Origin: Hydrogenophaga taeniospiralis CCUG 15921
GTDB lineage: Bacteria; Pseudomonadota; Gammaproteobacteria; Burkholderiales; Burkholderiaceae_C
DNA length: 64,000 nucleotides
Reading direction: 5' to 3'
Assembly (NCBI RefSeq): GCF_001592305.1
Contig: NZ_BCWR01000015.1
Location: forward strand, 186,001 to 250,000
Part shown: in pieces, positions 15,688-23,548 of the stretch
How positions within the stretch are numbered: the first letter of the stretch is position 1
Layout of the letters: each line of letters begins with the position of its first letter
Notes under the pieces: generated by a model
What the model was told of the DNA's origin: nothing
Database searches by the model: none
The model's input: only the letters and a program-made list of their open reading frames with translations
Translations under genes and position numbers: made by a program

Positions 15688-15726
15688 ATTGCTCGGGTGT
15701 TGCTTTTCATCGTGATGGCGCTCGAT

Positions 15727-15933
15727 TCAGTGGTCGGTAGCCTGGGCACGGTCGGCTTGCCGCGCCATTTGCCCCAGTCGCACGAAGTGCGAGCACTGTT
15801 CCACCCATTGCAGGCGTTGCAGCGGTGTCAGTTGTGCAAAAGCACGCAGGCGTTCGTCGCTGACAAAGTAGGTGCGCTGGTCGCGCTGGCTCTGTGAGGC
15901 GAGGTTCTGAGTGGGGGTGGTGGTGGACGTCAT
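15727..15933 (-). CDS. 68-residue partner of the nucleotidyltransferase
   Basis: A small charged helical protein. The segment LTPLQRLQWVEQCSHFVRLG is typical of the short partners that accompany minimal nucleotidyltransferases. Its ATG overlaps the stop of the nucleotidyltransferase gene (ATGA), which indicates coupled expression. Such pairs have been discussed as toxin-antitoxin-like modules; which partner would be toxic is unknown. Its 3' end lies only about 40 bases from the duplicated glnS fragment. Confidence 0.65.
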   Translation of the reverse strand: MTSTTTPTQNLASQSQRDQRTYFVSDERLRAFAQLTPLQRLQWVEQCSHFVRLGQMARQADRAQATDH

Positions 15934-16415
15934 GGCTTTTGAAGGCGTTTGAGGTGCTCAATGTCGGCCAGATCGATGGGGCGCCCAGCACTTTGCTTGA
16001 GCGCTATCAGGTCGTCAATGCACGCCAGCGGCACCTGCACACCCGCGATGTCGAGGCGCTGCGCCCGTTGCACCATGTCTTGTGGATTCACCGGCGGGAA
16101 CAGCAAGACGTCCAGTGTCACGCCAGCCAATTGGTCGCTGCGCAGCGCAAAGGCTTGCAGGTGGCGTTCTGTGTGCCAGCGCTTGAGCGTTTCAATGTCT
16201 TCCAGCGCGCTCAGCGGCACGGGCAACATGGGTTGCAGCTTGAGCTCTCTGGCTGCGGCCGCCAGGCGGGCCAGGTTGTCTGGCGACACCACGACGCAGA
16301 CGTCCACGTCCATGGTGTTGCGCTCGACCCCGTGAAGCGCGACCGCGAGCCCACCGATCAGCACGTAGCCAACCTCGTGTCGGTTCAGGGCTGCGAAGAG
16401 GTCGAGGTAGAACAT
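15930..16415 (-). CDS. Minimal nucleotidyltransferase (pol-beta superfamily)
   Basis: A 161-residue protein. Its core has GG at 21-22 (VLIGGLAVALHG), Asp36 and Asp38 in NTMDVDVCV, and a third acidic residue Asp102 in VTLDVLLF, the complete catalytic triad of the pol-beta nucleotidyltransferase fold. It ends in a helix (IDLADIEHLKRL) common in these proteins. Its ATG lies only 4 bases after the glnS stop codon, so it is probably translated by ribosomes leaving glnS. The pair with the 68-residue gene looks like a toxin-antitoxin-type cassette added behind an essential gene. Confidence 0.8.
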   Translation of the reverse strand: MFYLDLFAALNRHEVGYVLIGGLAVALHGVERNTMDVDVCVVVSPDNLARLAAAARELKLQPMLPVPLSALEDIETLKRWHTERHLQAFALRSDQLAGVTLDVLLFPPVNPQDMVQRAQRLDIAGVQVPLACIDDLIALKQSAGRPIDLADIEHLKRLQKP

Positions 16416-16419
16416 GGCG

Positions 16420-18279
16420 TCACTTGCCCCAAGAATCCTTCAACCCCGTCACCCGGTTGAACACCGGCTTGCTCCCCGCCACGTGATCCACCCGATCCGC
16501 CACAAAGTACCCAAACCGCTCGAACTGGAATTTCTGGTCCGGCTTCGCGGCGGCCAGTGAGGGCTCTACGTAGGCGGTGACGACTTTCAGGCTGTTGGGG
16601 TTCAGGGCTTCGATGAAGTCTTTGCCGCCGGCGTCGGGGTTGGGGTCGCTGAACAGGCGGTCGTACAGGCGCACTTCGGCGCTCACGCCGCTGGCCACGC
16701 TCACCCAGGTGATGGCGGCTTTGGCTTTCACGCTGTCGGCGCCGGGGGTGCCGCTCTTGGTGCCGGGGATCACTTTGGCGTGCACTTCGGTCACGGTGCC
16801 GCTCGCGTCTTTGGCGCAGCCGGTGCATTCGATGACGTAGCCGCCTTTGAGGCGCACCACGTTCCCAGGGAACAGGCGCTTGTAGCCCTTGGGCGGCACT
16901 TCTTCAAAGTCTTCGCGTTCGATCCACACCTCGTTGCCGATCTTGAACACGCGCTCGGGCGGCGGGGTCTGGCCTTCGGCGATGGCGCTGTGGGGCAGGG
17001 CGGGCTGGGTGCAGTCTTCGGTGTAGTCGTCAGCGCCGAAGGCTTCCGCCCAGTTGGTGAGCACCAACTTGACGGGGTCGAGCACGGCCATGCCGCGGTG
17101 GGCCTTGTTTTCCAGGTCTTCGCGCAGGCAGCCTTCGAGCGTGCTGTAGTCGATCCAGGAATCGCTCTTGGTGACGCCGATGCGTTCGGCAAAGAGCTGG
17201 ATGCTTTCGGGCGTGTAGCCGCGGCGGCGCAGGCCGACGATGGTGGGCATGCGCGGGTCGTCCCAGCCGCTGACTTTGTGGTCGTACACGAGCTGGGCGA
17301 GTTTGCGCTTGCTGGTGATCACATAGGTGAGGTTGAGGCGGGCAAATTCGTACTGGTGCGGCGCGGGGTGGGCGAGCAGGCCGCCTTCGCAGAGGCGGTC
17401 CATCAGCCAGTCGTAAAACGGGCGCTGGTCTTCAAACTCCAGCGTGCAGATGCTGTGGGTGATCTGCTCCAGCGCGTCCTCGATGGGGTGCGCAAAGGTG
17501 TACATGGGGTAGATGCACCACTTGTCGCCGGTGTTGTGGTGCGTGGCGCGGCGGATGCGGTAGATGGCCGGGTCGCGCAGGTTGATGTTGGGCGAGGCCA
17601 TGTCGATCTTGGCGCGCAGCACCATGCTGCCGTCTTCGTGCGCGCCGTCGCGCATTTCGCGGAAGCGGGCCAGGTTCTGCTCGGGCGTGCGGCTGCGGAA
17701 GGGGCTGTCCACGCCAGGTTTGCCGAAGTCGCCGCGGGCGGCGCGCATCTGTTCGGCGGTCTGTTCGTCCACGTAGGCGTGGCCGGCGGTGATCAGGTAT
17801 TCCGCCGCGCGGTACATGAAGTCGAAGTAGTCGCTGGCCTGGAACAAATGGCTCTGGCCGTTGGCTTCCCAGTTGAAGCCGAGCCACTGCACCGCGTCCA
17901 GGATGGAGTTGACGTATTCGGTGTCTTCCTTCTCGGGGTTGGTGTCGTCAAAGCGCATGTGGCACACGCCGCCGTAGTCGCGCGCCAGGCCAAAGTTGAG
18001 GCAGATGCTCTTGGCGTGGCCCACGTGCAGGTAGCCGTTGGGCTCGGGGGGGAAGCGGGTGCGGATCTTGGCCGGGTCCAGCGGGCCGGCGGCGTGGTGC
18101 GCGGCGTCGCCCGGGGTGCCGGCCCAGTGGCGGCTGGCGTAGGTGCCCTTGTCCAGATCGTTTTCGATGATCTGTCGCAGGAAGTTGCTGACCTTGTGCT
18201 CGCCGGCGGCCTCGGGGGCGGCGGCAGCGTTGTTTTTGGGGGCCTTGTTGGCCGGGTTGGAGGGGGTGTTGGAGCTCAT
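16420..18279 (-). CDS. glnS: Glutaminyl-tRNA synthetase
   Basis: A 619-residue class I aminoacyl-tRNA synthetase that charges tRNA-Gln. The HIGH-type motif is HVGH (85-88) in FPPEPNGYLHVGHAKS, and the KMSKS-type motif is ITSKR (around residue 325). The C-terminal anticodon-binding barrel is complete. The N-terminal 30 residues are an Ala/Asn-rich extension, and the length is slightly above the E. coli enzyme. Its 3' 328 bp is duplicated at 15360. The nucleotidyltransferase gene starts 4 bases after its stop. Confidence 0.97.
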   Translation of the reverse strand: MSSNTPSNPANKAPKNNAAAAPEAAGEHKVSNFLRQIIENDLDKGTYASRHWAGTPGDAAHHAAGPLDPAKIRTRFPPEPNGYLHVGHAKSICLNFGLARDYGGVCHMRFDDTNPEKEDTEYVNSILDAVQWLGFNWEANGQSHLFQASDYFDFMYRAAEYLITAGHAYVDEQTAEQMRAARGDFGKPGVDSPFRSRTPEQNLARFREMRDGAHEDGSMVLRAKIDMASPNINLRDPAIYRIRRATHHNTGDKWCIYPMYTFAHPIEDALEQITHSICTLEFEDQRPFYDWLMDRLCEGGLLAHPAPHQYEFARLNLTYVITSKRKLAQLVYDHKVSGWDDPRMPTIVGLRRRGYTPESIQLFAERIGVTKSDSWIDYSTLEGCLREDLENKAHRGMAVLDPVKLVLTNWAEAFGADDYTEDCTQPALPHSAIAEGQTPPPERVFKIGNEVWIEREDFEEVPPKGYKRLFPGNVVRLKGGYVIECTGCAKDASGTVTEVHAKVIPGTKSGTPGADSVKAKAAITWVSVASGVSAEVRLYDRLFSDPNPDAGGKDFIEALNPNSLKVVTAYVEPSLAAAKPDQKFQFERFGYFVADRVDHVAGSKPVFNRVTGLKDSWGK

Positions 18280-18361
18280 TGGGTCATTCTAGGGCGGAGC
18301 CTGAGGCCCATGGCTCACCGTAAGATCGCCGGTTTACTAAATTGAGCCTGGAGGGGGCCGC

Positions 18362-20059
18362 ATGTTGGTGGGCATTGACTTGGGGACAACCCATTCGCTG
18401 ATCGCGCATTACGGACCGGAGGGGCCGGCGCTGGTACCGAATGCATTGGGCGAAACACTGACGCCGTCGGTGGTGGCGGTGGACGAGCAGGGCCTTGTTC
18501 TGGTGGGGCAGGGCGCCAAGGACCGGCTGATCACGCATCCCACCGCCTCGGTGGCGACGTTCAAGCGCTGGATGGGTAGTGATCGCCAGACATCGCTGCG
18601 GGGCGGGCACTACCGGCCCGAGCAGCTGTCGGCTTTGGTGCTGCGTTCGCTGCTGGACGACGCACGCGCCCATCTGGGCGCAGACGTGACCGAGGCGGTC
18701 ATCAGCGTGCCGGCGTATTTTTCAGACGCGCAGCGCAAGGCCACGCGCCAGGCCGGTGAAATGGCCGGGGTCAAGGTGGAGCTGCTGGTGAACGAGCCCA
18801 CTGCTGCGGCCCTGGCCTACGGGCTGCAGCAGCTGGACCGCGAGAGCCGTTTTCTGGTCTTTGACCTCGGGGGGGGCACGCTGGATGTGTCGATCCTGGA
18901 GATGTTCGAAGGGGTGGTGGAGGTGAGCGCCAGCGCCGGTGACAACTGGCTGGGCGGCGAGGATTTCCTGGACGTGCTGGTCAAGGACTTTGCAGCGCGC
19001 TGTCTGCCGCCGGCAGGCATGGATGGGCTGGTTCCGGGCGTGCGGGCGCAGATTCGGCGGCGGCTGGAGCAGGCCAAGAAGGCGCTGTCGTCTCAGGAAC
19101 AGGTGAGTCTGGACGGCCTGTGCGGCGAGCAGACGGCGCCGTGGCAGATGTCACAGGAGCGGTTTGCCCAACTGTCCGAGCCGTTGTTGCAGCGCATGCG
19201 CGCACCGCTGGAGCGGGCGATCCGCGACGCGAAACTGCGGCCGGCCGATATCGACGAAGTGATCCTGGTGGGTGGGGCGTGCCGCATGCCCATGGCGGCA
19301 CAGCTGGTGGCACGCATGATGGGGCGTCTGCCCTTGCGCCACGTCAACCCGGACCACGCCATTGCATTGGGTGCTGCTGTGGCCGCCGGCATGAAGGCCA
19401 ATGACCAGCGCCTGCGCGAGGTGGTGCTGACCGACGTGTGTCCCTACTCGCTGGGTACCGACGTGGGCCGAAAGTTGGAGGGCGGGAAGATCGACACCGG
19501 CTACTTTCACCCGATCATCCCGCGCAATTGCACGGTGCCGGTCAGTCGAGAAGAAGTGTTCTATCCGTTGACCGACCAGCAGACGCAGGTGCAGATCGGC
19601 GTGTACCAGGGCGAGAGTCCCTGGGTGCGCAACAACATCCAGCTGGGCGAGTTGACCGTACCGCTGGGCCCCGCCGGGCACAGTGGCGAGCGCGGTGTGC
19701 GCGTGCGCTTCACCTACGACGTGAACGGCATCCTTCAGGTGGAGGCGTGGTCCCTGGCCAATGGCGAGCGCCACGAGTTGGTGCTGCAACAGGGCGAGGC
19801 GACCCTGTCGGCGCAGGAGTTGAGGGCACGCATTGCGGCGCTGGATGCTTTGAAGGTTCACCCACGCGAGCAACAGGAAAACGTGGCCCTTCTGGCCCGT
19901 GCCGAGCGGGTGTATGAGGAATACATCCACGACCGGCCCGATGTGCAGCAATGGATCCTGCTGTTTCGCCAGGCGCTGGACACCCAGGACCTGCGTGTGG
20001 TCAAGGAGCACCGGGAGGCCTTGCGGGAACGGCTGGACGGCGTGGAGGGCACGCGATGA
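18362..20059 (+). CDS. hscC: Hsp70-family chaperone HscC
   Basis: A 565-residue DnaK-type ATPase. The phosphate-1 motif is GIDLGTTHSL (4-13), phosphate-2 is VFDLGGGTLDVS (about 171-182), and the adenosine motif is VILVGGACRMP. A substrate-binding domain follows (VCPYSLGTDVG, then beta-sandwich) with a short helical lid. The length and the LGT-HSL start fit HscC rather than DnaK or HscA. It overlaps the following J-like gene by 4 bases (ATGA), matching the genetic linkage of E. coli HscC with DjlB/DjlC. Confidence 0.9.
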   Translation: MLVGIDLGTTHSLIAHYGPEGPALVPNALGETLTPSVVAVDEQGLVLVGQGAKDRLITHPTASVATFKRWMGSDRQTSLRGGHYRPEQLSALVLRSLLDDARAHLGADVTEAVISVPAYFSDAQRKATRQAGEMAGVKVELLVNEPTAAALAYGLQQLDRESRFLVFDLGGGTLDVSILEMFEGVVEVSASAGDNWLGGEDFLDVLVKDFAARCLPPAGMDGLVPGVRAQIRRRLEQAKKALSSQEQVSLDGLCGEQTAPWQMSQERFAQLSEPLLQRMRAPLERAIRDAKLRPADIDEVILVGGACRMPMAAQLVARMMGRLPLRHVNPDHAIALGAAVAAGMKANDQRLREVVLTDVCPYSLGTDVGRKLEGGKIDTGYFHPIIPRNCTVPVSREEVFYPLTDQQTQVQIGVYQGESPWVRNNIQLGELTVPLGPAGHSGERGVRVRFTYDVNGILQVEAWSLANGERHELVLQQGEATLSAQELRARIAALDALKVHPREQQENVALLARAERVYEEYIHDRPDVQQWILLFRQALDTQDLRVVKEHREALRERLDGVEGTR

Positions 20060-21519
20060 GCTGGGCCTTTGAACGCCTTGGCCTGCGGCCAGATGCGCAG
20101 GAGCGCGACGTCAAGCGCGCCTATGCGCGGCTGTTGAAGGACACCCGGCCGGCGGAAGACCCGGAGGGCTTCCAGCGCCTGCGCGAGGCCTATGAGGCGG
20201 CACTCGCCCAGGCGGCATGTCGCGTGCAGGCTGACGGCGACGCGGATGTCGCCATTGCCGAAACGGCAGAGGTCTTGGCTCAGGCCGACCTCGAAGTTCC
20301 GCATGAGTCGCACCCGGTGTCGGAGTCGGTGCAGGACTCCGGGTCCGAAGGCACGAGCGTGACCATGACGCCGGTCGAGATCGCGCGTCTGATACTGGAG
20401 CGGGTCGCTGCCCAGCCATCACCCGAAGCCGCGCATCAGTGGCTGGCCGAGCAGCCATTTCTGTGGCAGCTGGATATCAAGCACGCGGTGGCCGATGTCC
20501 TGCCGTGGGCACTGGCGAACTTTGAGGAGCCGCTGCTGGCCGACAGCCTGGATGTCTTGTGGGCCTTCTTCGATCTGGACCAGGTGAGCGATAGTGCCCA
20601 CGTCGATCGAGCCTATGCATATCAGCACAAACGGCACGAGCTGAGCATGCGCTGGCTGATGGTCGGCGAAAACCAGGCGTGGCTGAGCTTGCCGGGGAAT
20701 CTGCAGCGACTGCAGGCGGCATGGGATCCGGGTTTCGTGGGTGAGAGATACGCCTTGGCCCGGCTCGGTCGGCGTCTGGGCTGGGTCAGCCGTCCGGCCG
20801 GGCTGTGGCTGAACGTGCTGCGGGCGTTGCGTTGGGGGCAGATGGATCAGATGGTCCAACTGCTGGCGTGGCTCAGCAATGAATGGCGCAACGCGTTGGC
20901 GCCGCCGTTGAGCGGTGACCAGGTGCGCTTCTGGCTCCGTGCGCACGACCACACCCGTCTCAGCAAGGAGCGGCTGGCTGTGGTGTTTGCACAGTGCACA
21001 GTGGCATTGTTGCTGGGAATCTTGCCGCTGGCGGTCGCCCGGCTGGATCGCGATGGCTGGTCCGGCGCGGAATGGGACTTCGAGCTGAGCGCTGTGGCCT
21101 TGGGTCTTGCCGTTGCGATGTACCGGGGACTGTGGACGCCGCTGGTGCATTGGCAGGCGCGGCCGGAGGCGGAGGTGGATCGTCTGGCTTGGCTGCACGC
21201 CTTGTGCGTGCCCTTGATCGTGCTGATCGGCGGGCTGGTCAGGGAAGGGCTGGACCTGCCCAGTGTGGCACTGGTGATCTGGATGTGGGCTGGTTGGCTG
21301 GTGTTCTACCGTTTCCGCGGCCGGCAGGGCTTTCTCGGCTCATCGGTTGGCGGGTGGTGGTGGCTCTTCCTGCTGTTTGGCGCCAAGGCGCTGGCGGTTC
21401 TTTTCGCCATGTTGCTGGCGGTGGGCTACTGGGTGGCGGCGGTGCTGCTGGGGCTGTGGGCCTGGGAGCTGTACAAGGCCCGGCCTTTGGCGCTGGCGCG
21501 GACAGCTGTGCCGTCCTGA
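20056..21519 (+). CDS. DjlB/DjlC-like atypical J-domain membrane protein
   Basis: A 487-residue protein coupled to hscC by an ATGA overlap. Residues 1-50 resemble a J-domain (FERLGLRPDAQERDVKRAYARLL, PEGFQRLREAYEAAL), but the HPD tripeptide is replaced by TRP in the loop (KDTRPAEDPEGF), as I recall for DjlB/DjlC-type co-chaperones. After a soluble helical region come about six hydrophobic segments from residue 315 onwards, so the C-terminus is membrane-embedded. It probably recruits HscC to the membrane; clients are unknown. Confidence 0.75.
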   Translation: MSWAFERLGLRPDAQERDVKRAYARLLKDTRPAEDPEGFQRLREAYEAALAQAACRVQADGDADVAIAETAEVLAQADLEVPHESHPVSESVQDSGSEGTSVTMTPVEIARLILERVAAQPSPEAAHQWLAEQPFLWQLDIKHAVADVLPWALANFEEPLLADSLDVLWAFFDLDQVSDSAHVDRAYAYQHKRHELSMRWLMVGENQAWLSLPGNLQRLQAAWDPGFVGERYALARLGRRLGWVSRPAGLWLNVLRALRWGQMDQMVQLLAWLSNEWRNALAPPLSGDQVRFWLRAHDHTRLSKERLAVVFAQCTVALLLGILPLAVARLDRDGWSGAEWDFELSAVALGLAVAMYRGLWTPLVHWQARPEAEVDRLAWLHALCVPLIVLIGGLVREGLDLPSVALVIWMWAGWLVFYRFRGRQGFLGSSVGGWWWLFLLFGAKALAVLFAMLLAVGYWVAAVLLGLWAWELYKARPLALARTAVPS

Positions 21520-21538
21520 GCGATGGTGGGTGGCAGTT

Positions 21539-21560
21539 AATTTCTGTCTTGACAGAAATT
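21539..21560. promoter_or_regulatory. Operator of the GbsR/MarR-type regulator, copy 1
   Basis: A perfect inverted repeat with arms AATTTCTGTC and GACAGAAATT separated by TT. Its right half supplies the TTGACA box of the promoter for the regulator gene, so binding would block RNA polymerase. A near-identical copy stands at 22143-22164, ahead of the next operon. Confidence 0.75.
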
Positions 21561-21578
21561 TCTGATGGCGCCTAACAT
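21549..21578 (+). promoter_or_regulatory. Promoter of the GbsR/MarR-type regulator gene, probably leaderless
   Basis: The consensus TTGACA (21549-21554) and TAACAT (21573-21578) are spaced by 18 bases. Transcription would start about 7-8 bases after the -10 box, at or next to the ATG at 21586. There is also no ribosome-binding sequence in front of that ATG, so the mRNA may be leaderless. Confidence 0.55.
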
Positions 21579-21585
21579 CCACCCC

Positions 21586-22113
21586 ATGGAACTCACCGAA
21601 ACCTCCCGCCGTTTTGTGCTGCACTGGGGCGAAATGGGCACCGCCTGGGGCGTGAACCGCACCGTGGCGCAGATTCACGCCCTGCTGTTTTTCCACGGCC
21701 GCCCGCTGCACGCGGAAGAGATCGCCAACACCTTGGTGGTGGCGCGCTCCAACGTGAGCAACAGCCTCAAGGAGTTGCAGGGTTGGGGGCTGATCCGGCC
21801 GACGCAGGTGCTGGGCGACCGGCGCGATTATTTTGAAACCTCGTCCGACGTGTGGGAGCTGTTCCGCACCATCGTGCGCCAGCGCAAGGAGCGCGAGTTT
21901 CAGCCCACGGTGCAGATGCTGCAGGCGCTGGTGAACACGCCAGAGTTCGAGGCCGAATCGGCCGACGCGCAAGACCGCGTGCGCGAAACGCTGCGCTTCA
22001 TGCAGACCCTGGGCGTGTGGACGGACGAGATGCTGCGCCTGTCGCCCGCCACGCTGGAAAAGGTGATGCGCCTGGGCGCCTCGGTGCAGAAGTTTGTGCG
22101 CTCGGACGGCTGA
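21586..22113 (+). CDS. GbsR/MarR-family transcriptional regulator
   Basis: A 175-residue DNA-binding protein. The opening ELTETSRRFVLHWGEMGTAWGVNRTVAQIHALLF and the winged helix-turn-helix (ANTLVVARSNVSNSLKELQGWGLIRP) are those of the GbsR-like branch of the MarR superfamily. The C-terminal half is a dimerising helix pair. The ATG at 21586 fits family starts; ATG 21565 is in frame but lies between the -35 and -10 boxes. It likely represses itself and the downstream DCC/SDR operon through the two shared palindromes. Confidence 0.85.
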   Translation: MELTETSRRFVLHWGEMGTAWGVNRTVAQIHALLFFHGRPLHAEEIANTLVVARSNVSNSLKELQGWGLIRPTQVLGDRRDYFETSSDVWELFRTIVRQRKEREFQPTVQMLQALVNTPEFEAESADAQDRVRETLRFMQTLGVWTDEMLRLSPATLEKVMRLGASVQKFVRSDG

Positions 22114-22142
22114 ATGGCTGGCCGGGCTTTTTTTTGATTGTT

Positions 22143-22164
22143 GATTTCTGTTTTGACAGAAATA
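22143..22164. promoter_or_regulatory. Operator of the GbsR/MarR-type regulator, copy 2
   Basis: Contains ATTTCTGT and GACAGAAAT arms and matches the 21539-21560 site at 19 of 22 positions. It carries TTGACA at 22153-22158 and lies 66 bases upstream of the first gene of the four-gene operon. A T8 run at 22129-22136, just before it, may mark the end of the regulator transcript. A matching -10 box is weak. Confidence 0.7.
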
Positions 22165-22229
22165 ACAGAATCAATGGAATTGGCCGAATCAACGGAATCC
22201 AAAAAATCCACAAAAGAAGGAGCGATGCG

Positions 22230-22691
22230 ATGAACCAGAACCTGAGCCTCTACCCCCTGACGCTGTACTACGACGGCGCCTGCCCGCTGTGCATGGCCGA
22301 GATGCGCAACCTGATGTTGCGCAACACGGCGGGGCGGCTGCGCTTTGTGGACATGGCGCCGGCAGACTTCGTGGCACCGGCGGGCGCTAAGCGGGAAGAG
22401 CTGGCGCGCCTGCTGCACGGCCAGGCGGCCGATGGCCGCTGGCTGCGCGGGGTGGACACCTTTGTGGCCATGTACGAGGCGGTGGGCGTGTCGTGGGTGG
22501 CGCAGGCCCTGGGTGGCCGCTGGGTGCGGCCGCTGGCCGAGCGCGGCTACCCTTGGCTGGCGCGCAACCGGCACCGCATCCCGCGCTGGCTGGCGCATGT
22601 GGTGTTCGGCACGGCGCTGCGCCGCGCCGCCCGGCAGGTGGCGGCGGCGGGTGAGTGCGCGCAGGGCGCCTGCCGGAGGGACGGATCATGA
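22230..22691 (+). CDS. DCC-family (DUF393) thiol-disulfide protein
   Basis: A 153-residue protein of the DCC/YuxK family: YYDGACPLC puts the D-x-x-C-P-x-C redox motif at Cys18/Cys21, followed by the RFVDMAPADF strand and the GVDTFVAMYEAVG segment characteristic of the family. A function in thiol-disulfide exchange is predicted but not defined. GAAGGAG precedes the ATG. It is the first gene of a run of four genes with 1-4 base overlaps, under the probable control of the GbsR-type repressor. Confidence 0.85.
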   Translation: MNQNLSLYPLTLYYDGACPLCMAEMRNLMLRNTAGRLRFVDMAPADFVAPAGAKREELARLLHGQAADGRWLRGVDTFVAMYEAVGVSWVAQALGGRWVRPLAERGYPWLARNRHRIPRWLAHVVFGTALRRAARQVAAAGECAQGACRRDGS

Positions 22692-23548
22692 ACGTGCTGA
22701 TCTTGGGCGCCACGGGCTTCGTGGGCCGGCATATCGCGCGGGCTTTGCAGGCGGCGGGCCACAGTCTGGTGGACGGCCCGCGCATCGACTTTGCCCAGGC
22801 CGTCACGCCTGCGCACTGGGCGCCGCTGCTTGGCGGTGTGCAGGCCGTGGTGAACGCGGTGGGCGTGCTGCGCGACACGCGCCGGCGCCCCATCTGGCCG
22901 ATTCACGCCAGCGCGCCGCAGGCGCTGTTTGAGGCCTGCGCGCAGGCCGGCGTGCGACGGGTGCTGCAGGTGTCTGCGCTGGGCGTGGACGGCAATGAAA
23001 CGGCCTATGCCCGCAGCAAGCGGGCGGCCGAAGCGCACCTGCGGGCGCTGGTGCGGCAGGGCGCGCTGGACGCCGTGGCGCTGCGCCCGAGCGTGGTGGT
23101 GGGGCCGGGTGGTGCGTCCACCGGCCTGTTTCTGGGCCTGGCCCGCGCGCCCTGGCTGCTGCTGCCTGAGCCGGTGGCGCAGGGCCGTGTGCAGCCGGTG
23201 CATGTGAACGATCTGGCCGAGGCTTGCGTGCGGCTGCTGGGTTCCTCGCCGGGTCTGCCGGGCAGCGTGGACGTGTTGGACGTGGTGGGCCCAGAGGTCT
23301 TCACGCTGGAGCGGCTGATCGCCCACTGGCGCGCGGCGCAGGGCCGGGCGCCGGCGCGGGTGGCGCAGCTGTCGGCCCGGCTGAGTGGCTGGAGCGCCCG
23401 GCTGGGCGACTGCGTGCCGGTGTCGCCCTGGGGCAGCGAGACGTTGGCCTTGCTGGCGCAGCCCAACACGGGCGAGGTGGCGCCGCTGGAGCGGCTGCTG
23501 GGGCGCCCGCCGGTGTCGGTTCGGCAGTGGCCGCAGGAGGCGCTGTGA
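22688..23548 (+). CDS. NAD(P)-binding SDR-like epimerase/dehydratase family protein
   Basis: A 286-residue atypical short-chain dehydrogenase-type protein. The N-terminal Rossmann motif GATGFVG (7-13) and the strand VVNAVGVL are clear. The Ser/Tyr/Lys set is represented by VSALGVDG and YARSKRAAE, and the RPSVVVGPGG segment fits complex-I NDUFA9-like or NmrA-like members. Substrate unknown. ATGA overlap with the DCC gene and one-base overlap with the next gene indicate one operon. Confidence 0.85.
   Translation: MNVLILGATGFVGRHIARALQAAGHSLVDGPRIDFAQAVTPAHWAPLLGGVQAVVNAVGVLRDTRRRPIWPIHASAPQALFEACAQAGVRRVLQVSALGVDGNETAYARSKRAAEAHLRALVRQGALDAVALRPSVVVGPGGASTGLFLGLARAPWLLLPEPVAQGRVQPVHVNDLAEACVRLLGSSPGLPGSVDVLDVVGPEVFTLERLIAHWRAAQGRAPARVAQLSARLSGWSARLGDCVPVSPWGSETLALLAQPNTGEVAPLERLLGRPPVSVRQWPQEAL

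Noticed and set aside
15360-15749. Separate 129-residue gene similar to GlnRS C-terminus
   Set aside because: It is the duplicated glnS 3' end fused to unrelated codons and lacks a ribosome site, so it is listed as a fragment.
8929-16420. A mobile element with integrase or transposase
   Set aside because: No integrase, transposase or terminal inverted repeats were seen in the mosaic region; recombination between repeated fragments explains it better.
16780-18345. Long plus-strand frame antisense to glnS
   Set aside because: Val/Ala/Gly/His-rich low-complexity product, a shadow of GC-skewed third positions in the minus-strand glnS; no ribosome site or family.
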